In this document: piece after piece, positions 8,190 to 18,807 of the stretch
Position numbering within the stretch: the stretch's first letter is position 1
Layout: each line of letters starts with the position of its first letter
Origin: Streptococcus suis
Lineage (GTDB): Bacteria; Bacillota; Bacilli; Lactobacillales; Streptococcaceae
DNA: 64,000 nt
Direction of reading: 5' to 3'
Assembly (NCBI GenBank): GCA_022354845.1
Contig: CP031970.1
Span: 1,054,001 to 1,118,000, forward strand
Notes under the pieces: model-generated
Databases searched by the model: none
Told to the model about the DNA's origin: nothing
What the model saw: the letters and a program-made list of their open reading frames with translations, nothing else
Position numbers and translations under genes: made by a program

Positions 8190-8831
8190 ATGTTAAAGAT
8201 TGTATTACTATTCATTACTGCCTACTTATTAGGCTCAATACCATCTGGTCTTTGGATTGGACAAGCGTTTTTTAATATCAATATTCGTGACCATGGATCT
8301 GGCAATACGGGAACAACTAATACATTTCGGATTCTGGGACCAAAAGCAGGGACAGTTGTATTTATTGTTGATTTCTTAAAAGGAACCATAGCAGCCCTTT
8401 TACCTATTCTTTTCCATGTGCAAGACATTTCACCAATCGTTTTCGGTCTTCTAGCTGTTCTAGGACATACCTTTCCAATTTTTGCTCAATTTAAGGGTGG
8501 AAAGGCTGTTGCTACGTCTGCAGGAATGCTTTTGGGAGTTGCACCTGCATTTTGCCTCTATCTAGTAATCGTTTTCGCAGTATCCCTTTATTTGACGTCT
8601 ATGGTCTCTTTCTCCAGTGTCTTTTCAGCCGGCTTAGCCATTTTGGGAGTCTTAGTCTTTCCAGCATTTGGATTCCTCATTGATGAATATGATTGGATAT
8701 TTACACTGATTATTGTCTTCCTCGGACTCTTTGTGATTATCCGTCATAAAGAAAATATCAAACGAATTCTTCGCAATGAAGAAAATTTAGTCCCCTTTGG
8801 ATTGAACCTAACGAAACAAAAGAAAAAATAG
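8190..8831 (+). CDS. plsY: Acyl-phosphate:glycerol-3-phosphate acyltransferase
   Basis: PlsY (213 aa) transfers an acyl group from acyl-phosphate to glycerol-3-phosphate, the first step in phosphatidic acid synthesis, in the membrane. The family motifs are visible: [11 protein letters not shown] near the N-terminus, [13 protein letters not shown] at about residues 34-46, and [19 protein letters not shown] at about 91-110. Several hydrophobic helices span the rest. It is divergent from parE, the usual streptococcal order. The ATG lacks any ribosome site and sits six bases after a consensus extended -10, so translation is probably from a leaderless transcript. Confidence 0.95.
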   Translation: MLKIVLLFITAYLLGSIPSGLWIGQAFFNINIRDHGSGNTGTTNTFRILGPKAGTVVFIVDFLKGTIAALLPILFHVQDISPIVFGLLAVLGHTFPIFAQFKGGKAVATSAGMLLGVAPAFCLYLVIVFAVSLYLTSMVSFSSVFSAGLAILGVLVFPAFGFLIDEYDWIFTLIIVFLGLFVIIRHKENIKRILRNEENLVPFGLNLTKQKKK

Positions 8832-8844
8832 CCTAATCAAATGC

Positions 8845-8886
8845 CCCTTACACTCTTATTAGGACCCTCGACCTAGTAAGGGTTTT
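8845..8886 (+). terminator. Probable terminator of plsY
   Basis: CCCTTAC (8845-8851) pairs with GTAAGGG (8876-8882) around a loop that can itself form TTAGG/CCTA(G), followed by TTTT. It lies 14 bases after the plsY stop. Confidence 0.55.
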
Positions 8887-8917
8887 ATTATGGAAAAACA
8901 TAGTCATCTGAATAAAT

Positions 8918-8977
8918 ACTCTACGAGAGTGACTTGTTTCGCAAGTCATATTTCCAACCTAGAAAAGCCTCAAGGCT
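8918..8977. repeat. Small palindrome cluster related to the array at 43.3-43.8 kb
   Basis: Three perfect short hairpins follow one another: ACTCT/AGAGT (8918-8930), GACTTG/CAAGTC (8931-8947) and AGCCT/AGGCT (8966-8977). Between the last two lies ATTTCCAACCT, the reverse complement of the AGGTTGGAAAT that separates two hairpins at 43525-43535. The rest of the gap up to 9159 holds further short repeats and no convincing gene. Confidence 0.5.
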
Positions 8978-9159
8978 GCTCTAGCTACCTGCACCAAAGT
9001 CCAGATCTGAAAGCTCTTCATTCGACTAAACAACAATTGAAACGAGAGTCACACTTCCCAAGAAAAGGAAATCTAACATCCCAAAATACTGGTAGAATCT
9101 TGAACACCATACTTGAGTTTAACATATTAAACTTTTTGGTAGATTTGAAAATTCATTTT

Positions 9160-9168
9160 TGATATACT
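9160..9168 (+). promoter_or_regulatory. Extended -10 promoter placed for a leaderless mRNA
   Basis: TGATATACT ends six bases (AATTGT) before ATG 9175, the same spacing as at plsY. No Shine-Dalgarno precedes the ATG. Confidence 0.5.
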
Positions 9169-9174
9169 AATTGT

Positions 9175-10031
9175 ATGAAAACATTAACACTTGGAAAACT
9201 ATTAGATTACCAAATATTCATCATTTTTATTCGGTTCCTGTGAAGAGACTTGAGCATACCGCAGACAATTATATACTTGTTTTTAAACAGGATAAAGAAC
9301 TTGTTTTTGTCGACTTAGAAAGTGAGACCGGAAAGACTCAGGAAGCTAGATTTGCTAGTCATTTTCAGAACGATCATCTGTTAATCGGTTTGGGAGCAAT
9401 TCCTGTTTCTGCATGGTCTACCTGTCAAGTCCTTGAAGTAAGTAAAAATACTAATCAACGAGGAGTCAGTCTCTCACATATGATGGAAAGCCACGGACAA
9501 TTACCTATTTTTAAGTCAATAGCAGAGCAATATCGAGCACGTGAACAAGCAACAGTTTATGATCCCTACCGCTACTCCTACACTGTTGATGAGAAATCTG
9601 CTATTAAAGACAATCAATTAAAAATCATTCCTAGAAAAGAATATGAAAAAATAAAAGATTTTCATCCCTTTTTGAAAACAAGACATGGAAATGTTTATGC
9701 TGTTCCCTGCCTCTATCAAGACATAAAACGAAAGCAAGTGACTAAGATTTATATCATGGGATGGTATTTTTATGAAAAACAACTGAAAATATCTTGGAAG
9801 CCATCTCATACAAGAAAAAGTCGATGGCGTTCCTCACTTCTTTCTGTTGATAAACTGTCGGACCGCTACTTCTTCCAAGGTGAATTGTACAAGAAAGGCT
9901 CATATCCAGTTTTTCTAGACCAGCTAACAATAAAAAATAAGGCTTACCAACAACGTCTAGACGACGAGTTTGCAGCCTTTATAAGTATCATTGAAAATCA
10001 AAAACAAAAAGCGCAGCTCCGTTTGAGATAA
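9175..10031 (+). pseudogene. Unknown protein gene with an N-terminal frameshift
   Basis: The expected ATG at 9175 opens MKTLTLGKLLDYQIF but stops after 22 codons (TGA). One base to the other side, a frame runs uninterrupted to 10031 and contains HHFYSVPVKRLEHTADNYIL onward, about 280 residues. Adding one T to the T5 run near 9224 joins the two into a single ~285-residue protein. The body is charged and soluble, with aromatic-rich patches (DRYFFQGELYKKGSYPVFL) and no motif I recognise. Either a true frameshift or a one-base assembly error. A TTG at 9171 could start the long frame but lacks a ribosome site. Confidence 0.55.
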
Positions 10032-10049
10032 GGTATCGATGGACACCTC

Positions 10050-10394
10050 TTATTTCCGACGTTTGTCTTTTAATTTCACAACTACGCGAAATTGGCGATC
10101 TGGATGGTTCTCTGTGTTAGACATTTGAATACGAGCCTCAAGAATATCTCCATGTTCAAAGTAAATCAATCGGCTGATCAAAGAATTTTTATCAGATGGA
10201 ATATAGCCTAATTTGGTACCCTGATAAAAGATTGCTACCGCTTCAGAATCGTGTGGGTTAGAAGGTTCCCTTACTAATTCTACTGGTGTTCCTGGTTTTA
10301 GTTAATCAATCACATCAAGCCCATCATAATAGGCAAATGCATCCAAATGAAAATGTTGCACATTGCGTGTTGGTTCAAAAGTAGTATAAGTCAT
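10050..10394 (-). pseudogene. HIRAN-domain protein with one internal stop
   Basis: From ATG 10394 the frame encodes a ~114-residue protein whose core LKPGTPVELVREPSNPHDSE plus AVAIFYQGTKLGYIP is a HIRAN domain, a small DNA-end or ssDNA-binding fold known alone or fused to helicases. A TAA at 10304-10302, just before LKPGT, interrupts it. Everything else is intact up to KDKRRK and the TAA at 10050. It follows the lipoprotein gene by 21 bases. A single substitution or sequencing error would suffice. Confidence 0.75.
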
Positions 10395-10415
10395 GTGTTG
10401 ACTTCCAAAAATTTC

Positions 10416-11171
10416 TTATGGTTGGTAGACAATTTGATAATTAGCATTGATAATAACCCCATTCTGATAGACAGTATACAGACTTTCGTCATTCCCCTCT
10501 ATAACATTGTATGGGATAGATTCTGTGCGGGTATAATTTCCCTCAATCACATGCCAGTTGTTTTCACCTAAAATAGTGTTTGCGTATTCAATCGTCTTGG
10601 GACCACTTTCCAGCTTAATCCCAGTTTCAGTATTCTTTAGCGGATCAATACCACTATCAGCTGATTGAGATAGACGATAATAGACTTCCATTGAATCTGC
10701 AGACGCCGGGCTAATCACTATCATTCTATCACGTGTGGAGTCAGATGTATCTGTACCAGTTGTTAGGTAGGTTGCGCTCAATTGAGTTCCTCCCGGAACC
10801 ATCAGTAATGTTACATCTCCAATTTTTGCATCTACATAGCCTGTTTCAAATACCCCGTCCATAATTTTTCCGCGTCCAAGCAATGCACGATCCTCTGTGA
10901 CCAAGCCCTTGCTATTAAATATCAAGGAATCTCCCTGAGTATTCTGCCAAGTAGCAAGAATACTGTCGTAATTTCCCTGCATCAAAGCATCTATATCTAT
11001 CGAAATTGGAAGAATGTCTTTCTGACTGGTAGATGAGGTACTCGTGCTTGAGAATTGACTTGTTGATGAAATAGTGTTTGACGATGTCGTAGACGTCTTA
11101 TTGGCATTGCAAGCTGGAAGTACAAAAACTGTAATCACACCCAGAAAAATACATAAAATTCTCTTTGACAT
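10416..11171 (-). CDS. Ser/Thr-rich lipoprotein, probably with a DUF6287-type domain
   Basis: A 251-residue protein with a lipoprotein signal: MSKR, a hydrophobic stretch and the lipobox VLPAC (Cys21). A Ser/Thr-rich linker (residues ~24-50) follows, then DIDALMQGNYDSILATWQN, a motif I associate with the DUF6287 domain of streptococcal lipoproteins, and a second globular part. It would be anchored on the outer membrane face. AGGAGAA precedes the ATG. It starts 9 bases after the SDR gene, so the two are probably one transcript. Ligand unknown. Confidence 0.75.
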   Translation of the reverse strand: MSKRILCIFLGVITVFVLPACNANKTSTTSSNTISSTSQFSSTSTSSTSQKDILPISIDIDALMQGNYDSILATWQNTQGDSLIFNSKGLVTEDRALLGRGKIMDGVFETGYVDAKIGDVTLLMVPGGTQLSATYLTTGTDTSDSTRDRMIVISPASADSMEVYYRLSQSADSGIDPLKNTETGIKLESGPKTIEYANTILGENNWHVIEGNYTRTESIPYNVIEGNDESLYTVYQNGVIINANYQIVYQP

Positions 11172-11180
11172 GCCGTTCTC

Positions 11181-11939
11181 CTATTCTCTATGAATAGTAA
11201 ATCCAGTTGCCTGTTTGGTTGCCATAATAGTCATATCAGAAATCTGAACGTGTGCAGGTTGATTTGCAACGAAAAGAGTACATTGTGCAATATCGCTAGC
11301 TTGCAAAGCATCAATCCCTTGATAAACTGTCGCTGCTCTCTCCTTATCTCCATAAAAACGAACTTGGCTAAAGTCAGTCTCAACAATACCTGGTTGTAAG
11401 GTGGTTACCTTGATATTTTTATCAATCGTATCAATACGAATACCGTCTGAAAGCACCTTGACAGCTGATTTGGTTGCAGCGTAGACAGCAGCTCCTGCAT
11501 AGGCGTAAATACCAGCCGTTGATCCAATATTGATAATATGACCTTCATTATTTTCAACCATTTGTGGCAATAACTGACGTGTCACAGTTAGTAATCCTTT
11601 AATATTAGTATCAATCATTGTCATCATGTCAGTCAAATCATAGTCTTGAAATTTGTCCAATCCCAATGCCAGGCCAGCATTGTTTAGCAAAATATGAATT
11701 TGTCCAACTTCTTCTATGATTTTTTGACAATTTATGATTGTTTGCTCCATATTTGTAATATCAAATGAATAAATAGATACTTGGACATGGAATTGCTTTT
11801 CAATATCATGTTTAATTTCTTCTAGTTTGTCAAATCTGCGACCCGTAATAACGAGATTATCACTATTTTCTGCAAAGGCGTAAGCGATTGCTTTACCGAT
11901 TCCGCTACTTGCACCTGTAATCAATACATTTCGTTTCAT
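11181..11939 (-). CDS. Short-chain dehydrogenase/reductase (YdfG-like)
   Basis: A 252-residue classical SDR. The N-terminal nucleotide-binding motif is TGASSGIGKAIA (residues ~7-18), the structural NNAG is present, and the catalytic triad appears as IGSTAG then YAATK (Ser, Tyr, Lys). Similarity to the YdfG group suggests NADP-dependent oxidation of 3-hydroxy acids or serine, but the substrate cannot be read from the sequence. GATAGGAGA gives the ribosome site. A TATAAT lies about 20 bases further upstream. Transcription continues into the lipoprotein gene. Confidence 0.9.
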   Translation of the reverse strand: MKRNVLITGASSGIGKAIAYAFAENSDNLVITGRRFDKLEEIKHDIEKQFHVQVSIYSFDITNMEQTIINCQKIIEEVGQIHILLNNAGLALGLDKFQDYDLTDMMTMIDTNIKGLLTVTRQLLPQMVENNEGHIINIGSTAGIYAYAGAAVYAATKSAVKVLSDGIRIDTIDKNIKVTTLQPGIVETDFSQVRFYGDKERAATVYQGIDALQASDIAQCTLFVANQPAHVQISDMTIMATKQATGFTIHRE

Positions 11940-12003
11940 TATTTTTTCTCCTATCTCTATATTATACTACTTTTTTGAATAGAATAGAAAATCACAGAGC
12001 ACA

Positions 12004-12037
12004 AAATAAGATCCCCTATCGACAGGGGACCTTATTT
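12004..12037. terminator. Bidirectional terminator between the amylase and SDR genes
   Basis: AAATAAGaTCCCCT pairs with AGGGGAcCTTATTT around a six-base loop, with one mismatch. T runs flank it in both directions. It lies 19 bases past the amylase stop. Confidence 0.9.
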
Positions 12038-12055
12038 TTTAGGAAAGAAACACAC

Positions 12056-14899
<2,844 letters not shown>

Positions 14900-14911
14900 C
14901 TAAAAAATAAA

Positions 14912-14927
14912 ATGAAAACGTTCGCAT
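14912..14927. promoter_or_regulatory. cre site (CcpA operator) in the amylase leader
   Basis: ATGAAAACGTTCGCAT fits the cre consensus WTGNAANCGNWNNCWW at every fixed position. It lies 22 bases before the amylase start codon, within the transcribed leader. Confidence 0.75.
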
Positions 14928-14934
14928 TTTCTTG

Positions 14935-14984
14935 AAAAAATATATCTACAGTTGATGACCTTGAACCTAGCAATCAACTGTAGA
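14935..14984 (-). other. Leader hairpin with T tract, possible attenuator of the amylase gene
   Basis: A perfect 12 bp stem (TCTACAGTTGAT 14945-14956 with ATCAACTGTAGA 14973-14984) and a 16-base loop lie in the 5' leader. On the minus strand it is followed by TATATTTTTT, as in a weak intrinsic terminator. The stem is AU-rich, so it may instead be an mRNA-stability or regulatory fold. Confidence 0.5.
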
Positions 14985-15028
14985 GGAATAAGTACTCTCC
15001 TTTCTTTCAAAATTAAATCATTCGCCAA

Positions 15029-15044
15029 ATGCAAACGGTTGCAA
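15029..15044. promoter_or_regulatory. cre site overlapping the amylase transcription start
   Basis: ATGCAAACGGTTGCAA is a full match to the cre consensus. It begins five bases downstream of the predicted -10, so bound CcpA would cover the start site. Confidence 0.85.
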
Positions 15045-15048
15045 AATG

Positions 15049-15077
15049 ATAATATCATATTTGTTGGTTAATTTCAA
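15049..15077 (-). promoter_or_regulatory. Amylase promoter
   Basis: On the minus strand TTGAAA (15077-15072), a 17-base spacer and TATTAT (15054-15049) with a TG one base before it. It predicts a ~150-base leader containing both cre sites and the hairpin. Confidence 0.75.
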
Positions 15078-15150
15078 ATAGCTAAAAAATCATGAAAAAC
15101 CACTCTGTATCAGGTTTTACTGTCAATTTATGCTACTTTAGGGAAAATTT

Positions 15151-15164
15151 TGTTACCGATAACA
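15151..15164. promoter_or_regulatory. Operator-like palindrome TGTTACCGATAACA
   Basis: Twelve of fourteen positions are palindromic, in the style of LacI/GalR-family operators. It lies ~75 bases upstream of the amylase -35, between it and the lysozyme-like gene's terminator. The cognate regulator is unknown. Confidence 0.3.
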
Positions 15165-15177
15165 TTTTTTGACAAAC

Positions 15178-15201
15178 AAAAAGCTCATTGAACGTCAACG
15201 A
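15178..15201 (-). terminator. Terminator of the glyA-lysozyme transcript
   Basis: CTCATTGA / TCAACGAG (one mismatch, two-base loop) is followed on the minus strand by TTTTTGTTTG. It lies 15 bases after the lysozyme-like gene. Confidence 0.7.
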
Positions 15202-15215
15202 GTTTTTGTATATCA

Positions 15216-15815
15216 TCAGAAAAAATTAAAGAATTGCATGAGTCTCATATTGAACTGAACCTGTCTTGCATAATAAATATTGCCGCCATTTACATATAAC
15301 TTACCACCATTTAGCAAAGCCAAAGGATGAAAATAGGTATACGTTTCTTCTGTAGTATTCCCTAAGCTTGGTGCTACTACTGTTCTGGAGTATTCTTTCG
15401 CTAAAGAGAGTGTATGTTCTCCACCATGCTCAGCAATATAGTCAATATAGGCTGGCCCAAAATTATAGGCTTGAACTGCTGTCCAAACTTCTACCCCTTT
15501 TTCTTCTGCCAGTCGCAAATTTTCAGTGAGATAGATTACACCTTGGCGAATACTTTCTTTACTATCTGTAATTGTATTCGTATAACCAGTTGCGGACTCA
15601 CTAGATTGCATGACATCAGCTTCTAATCCTTTTGTTTCTGTATAAATCATGGCCAAAACCAATTCTTCATTGGGAGGTGTATCATTTTCAGCTAGTACTT
15701 CTTGTACCATTGATTGATAGGACATTACTTGCTTGACAGCGTGATAGGTCTGGAAACCTTTATAGCCAAGAAAAATCAATAAAAGAATCACTAGAATCCG
15801 TTTCAGTTTTTTCAT
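15216..15815 (-). CDS. Membrane-anchored lysozyme-like cell-wall hydrolase (PvaA-like)
   Basis: A 199-residue protein with an N-terminal membrane anchor (residues ~8-20) and a lysozyme-like/lytic transglycosylase domain: [20 protein letters not shown] carries the likely catalytic Glu, followed by [16 protein letters not shown] and AYNFG, typical of the PF13702-type group that includes the pneumococcal vaccine antigen A homologue. It probably cleaves peptidoglycan glycan strands at the cell surface. The ATG directly abuts the stop of the nucleoid-associated gene, so the two are translationally coupled. The same neighbour order occurs in pneumococcus. Confidence 0.85.
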   Translation of the reverse strand: MKKLKRILVILLLIFLGYKGFQTYHAVKQVMSYQSMVQEVLAENDTPPNEELVLAMIYTETKGLEADVMQSSESATGYTNTITDSKESIRQGVIYLTENLRLAEEKGVEVWTAVQAYNFGPAYIDYIAEHGGEHTLSLAKEYSRTVVAPSLGNTTEETYTYFHPLALLNGGKLYVNGGNIYYARQVQFNMRLMQFFNFF

Positions 15816-16790
15816 TTACTTACTCTTTATATCTTCAATATTTTTGATAAGAATAGAATAGGTTCCGTTTTCATTTTGAATAAATTCAACAGATTCAGCA
15901 TCCTCATAGATTGCGTTAGGTACAATCAATTCAATGCCATTTGATAAAGAAAGCTTTTGGTTTTCAAATTTCTTGAGTTGACGACTACTATCAATCTCAT
16001 CAAATGAAATCTTATCAGGTATGACCTCTTTCAGTTGATCGACGAAATTTAAACGAGCAGTCAGGTTGTTATCGAATAACTGATCAGCCAATTTTTCTGG
16101 AGAAAGCTCATTATCTTCTTCCAAATTGTTGAAAATAGCTGATTTGACTTTCGATTGAAATTGAAAATCTCCTTGATGGAAATTGTCAGCAATCTTCTGT
16201 GCAGTTTGCTCTACTGCTTTGATTGATTTCTTTGCAGAAATAGCTGGTGTGACTTGTAAAAGATTATCTGAGAAATAATTGAGGAAGGCTCCATTGTGTT
16301 TGATTCTTTTCTCAATCAAATGATACTTCCGCGTTTGAAGATTGACAATCAAAGCTTCATCAGGTGCTGAACCTGCTCCAGGTAAATTATTCTGGGTGAG
16401 TTTTAAAGGACTTCCGCTTTCCAGACCAATGTGGGCGAGATTTTCACGCAGTGAGATTCTCAAAAAGGCAAAATGTTCAACACCATTTCGTTCAAACTCT
16501 ATGAAAATAAGGTCATTGGTTTTTAAATTCTCAGAAATTGAAAATTCTTCTTTCCAGAAATTAGCAATCTTTACTGAATTCGACAACAAATCACCCTGTA
16601 GATGATCTAGAAAGGGATTCTCAGAATTGAATTGACCTGTTTTAGCCTCATCAGAAAAAACACGTTCAATTTTTTTGCGCAAATATTCTTCTATTTTGGG
16701 ACTAACAGTCAAAAGCTGGTCGGCAAGGACCAGCTCTGTATCATCGGGACTAAATTGATGTATAATAGCTTTTTTAACAAATATATCCAT
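15816..16790 (-). CDS. Nucleoid-associated protein (NdpA/YejK family)
   Basis: A 324-residue soluble protein that resembles the 37-kDa nucleoid-associated family: MDIFVKKAIIHQFSPDD at the start, the conserved FLRISLRENLAHIG block near residue 130 and a charged C-terminal domain. The family binds DNA in E. coli; the role in streptococci is not settled. It begins 3 bases after the glyA stop without a strong ribosome site, which suggests coupling to glyA translation. Confidence 0.85.
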   Translation of the reverse strand: MDIFVKKAIIHQFSPDDTELVLADQLLTVSPKIEEYLRKKIERVFSDEAKTGQFNSENPFLDHLQGDLLSNSVKIANFWKEEFSISENLKTNDLIFIEFERNGVEHFAFLRISLRENLAHIGLESGSPLKLTQNNLPGAGSAPDEALIVNLQTRKYHLIEKRIKHNGAFLNYFSDNLLQVTPAISAKKSIKAVEQTAQKIADNFHQGDFQFQSKVKSAIFNNLEEDNELSPEKLADQLFDNNLTARLNFVDQLKEVIPDKISFDEIDSSRQLKKFENQKLSLSNGIELIVPNAIYEDAESVEFIQNENGTYSILIKNIEDIKSK

Positions 16791-16793
16791 ATT

Positions 16794-18050
16794 TTATTTT
16801 TCGTAAAGAGGGAATTGATCTGTTAAAGCACGAACTTCTTGGCGAACTTCTTCAAGAACTGCATCATTCTCAGCATTTTCAAGTGCTTTAATTGTTAATT
16901 GAGCAACCTTACGAGCTTCTTCAACACCAAAACCACGGGCTGTAATAGCTGCTGAGCCGATGCGGATACCACTTGTCTTGAATGGTGAAAGTTTTTCATA
17001 AGGAATTGAATTTTTATTAAGTGTTATATTTACTTCATCGAGGAGATGCTGAGCAACCTTACCGTTTTCAACGACTTTTGTCACGTCAACTAGGAAGAGA
17101 TGGTTGTCTGTTCCTCCTGTGATGACTTTAAAGTTAGGGTTTGCAAGGAAGACTTCAGCCATGGCCTTGCTGTTTTCAATCACTTTTTGAGCATAGTCTT
17201 TGAAAGCGGGGTCCAAAACTTCTTTGAAAGATACAGCTTTTGCAGCAATAACATGCTCTAATGGACCACCTTGAATTCCAGGGAAAATGGCTGAGTTGAT
17301 TTTCTTAATAAGTTCTTCGTCATTCGTCAAAATCAACCCACCACGAGGACCACGAAGAGTTTTATGTGTTGTTGTAGTAGTGATATGAGCATGCGGAACC
17401 GGGTTTGGATGGAGGCCAGCAGCTACTAGTCCAGCAATATGTGCCATATCCACCATCAATTTTGCACCGACTGCATCAGCAATCTCACGGAATTTAGCAA
17501 AGTCAATCGTACGAGCATAGGCAGAAGCACCTGCTACAATCAATTTTGGTTGTACTTCTTTTGCTTGTTCTAAAATGGCAGCGTAATCAAGCAAGCCAGT
17601 TTCTTCGTCAACATTGTAAGCGACAAAGTTGTAAGTTTGTCCTGAGAAGCTAACTGATGCACCGTGAGTCAAGTGACCACCTGCTGCTAAGTCCATTCCC
17701 ATAACAGTGTCTCCTGGCTCAATCAAGGCCATGTAGGCAGCACAATTTGCCTGGCTTCCTGAGTGTGGCTGAACATTAGCAAATTTTGCACCGAAAATTT
17801 CTTTAGCACGTTCAATAGCTAAACTTTCAACTACGTCAACGCATTCCGTACCGCCATAGTAACGACGGCCTGGATAGCCTTCAGCATACTTATTGGTCAA
17901 AATAGAACCTTGAGCTGCCATAACAGCTTTAGAAACAACGTTTTCAGACGCGATCAATTCGATATTATTTTGTTGGCGTTTTTCTTCAGCTTGAATAGCA
18001 TCCCAAACCTCTTTATCTAAGTTTTTAAAGTCAACTTTATCAAAAATCAT
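16794..18050 (-). CDS. glyA: Serine hydroxymethyltransferase
   Basis: GlyA (418 aa) interconverts serine and glycine with tetrahydrofolate and feeds one-carbon units to thymidylate and purine synthesis. PLP-binding Lys lies in [29 protein letters not shown] and HSGSQAN are also conserved. The ATG at 18050 is chosen because AAAGGAG stands seven bases upstream and the product starts [10 protein letters not shown], as in relatives. An in-frame ATG 46 codons upstream exists but has no ribosome site. The 150-base gap to sua5 holds no gene; pneumococcus has an acetyltransferase here. Confidence 0.97.
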   Translation of the reverse strand: MIFDKVDFKNLDKEVWDAIQAEEKRQQNNIELIASENVVSKAVMAAQGSILTNKYAEGYPGRRYYGGTECVDVVESLAIERAKEIFGAKFANVQPHSGSQANCAAYMALIEPGDTVMGMDLAAGGHLTHGASVSFSGQTYNFVAYNVDEETGLLDYAAILEQAKEVQPKLIVAGASAYARTIDFAKFREIADAVGAKLMVDMAHIAGLVAAGLHPNPVPHAHITTTTTHKTLRGPRGGLILTNDEELIKKINSAIFPGIQGGPLEHVIAAKAVSFKEVLDPAFKDYAQKVIENSKAMAEVFLANPNFKVITGGTDNHLFLVDVTKVVENGKVAQHLLDEVNITLNKNSIPYEKLSPFKTSGIRIGSAAITARGFGVEEARKVAQLTIKALENAENDAVLEEVRQEVRALTDQFPLYEK

Positions 18051-18204
18051 ATGCGTTTCTCCTTTATTAGTGCTTGATATAATGGTTATGCGACTTGTCA
18101 GATTGGCATCCCTAGTGTTAGCAAAAAACTTATATTTGAATTTCTTAGATATAAATGATGGTTTAAATATGTGAATGAACCTATTCATCTACTCGAAACA
18201 TTCT

Positions 18205-18807
18205 TCAATCCTCGAATTCAATTTCAGGTATTTCTATTTGAATGAGCTCACGACTTATTGCACCTTGACGCAAAATCCGCGCTTTCTGTCCAGAAAGGTC
18301 CAAAATCGTTGAATCAATGCCTGTCAAGGCTTGGTCGTCCTCAATGCCAGGCAAATCAACTGAAAATTGTGCCTGGATGTCCGAAAACTTCTTGCCGCTT
18401 TCATTTCCTGAAATATTGGCGGACGGTCCAATAAGTGGACCAGTCTCAGAAATCAATTGTAAGGTTTTTACGTGATTAGGCACACGGAATCCAACAGTAT
18501 CCAGTCCAGAATTAACCCAAAAAGGAACATTGTCATTCGCTTTTAGGATAATCGTTAGCGGTCCTGGCATAAACCTATTATACAGTTTTTCCAGAAAAAA
18601 GGGTATATTTTGACTGAAAAAATAAATATCGTTCAGATTTGAGACATTTAAGTTCATTGCCTTGTCCCTAGGGCGCTGTTTCAACTGATAGACACTATTG
18701 ACCGCCTCTTCATTTAAAGCTTGGGCAAACAGTCCATAGACTGTTTCAGTGGGAAGAACGACAGCCCCTCCACTAGTTAGAATTTTTCGGAGTTTATCCA
18801 TTATCAT
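18205..18807 (-). CDS. L-threonylcarbamoyladenylate synthase (Sua5/YrdC/YwlC family)
   Basis: A 200-residue YrdC-domain protein that makes threonylcarbamoyl-AMP for the t6A37 modification of ANN-decoding tRNAs. Visible motifs: PTETVYGL near residue 20, KxR (LKQRPRDKAMN), SGLDTVGFRVPNH and GPSANISG. It overlaps prmC by 14 bases. ATG 18807 is preferred to the ATG two codons later because AAAGG is 9 bases upstream. Member of the prfA-prmC-sua5-glyA transcript. Confidence 0.93.
   Translation of the reverse strand: MIMDKLRKILTSGGAVVLPTETVYGLFAQALNEEAVNSVYQLKQRPRDKAMNLNVSNLNDIYFFSQNIPFFLEKLYNRFMPGPLTIILKANDNVPFWVNSGLDTVGFRVPNHVKTLQLISETGPLIGPSANISGNESGKKFSDIQAQFSVDLPGIEDDQALTGIDSTILDLSGQKARILRQGAISRELIQIEIPEIEFED

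Noticed and set aside
8890..9162. A 90-codon plus-strand frame after plsY
   Set aside because: It runs through the palindrome cluster, has low-complexity composition and no ribosome site.
18051..18188. N-terminal extension of glyA to an upstream ATG
   Set aside because: The normal GlyA start has AAAGGAG at good spacing; the extension has no site and no family match.
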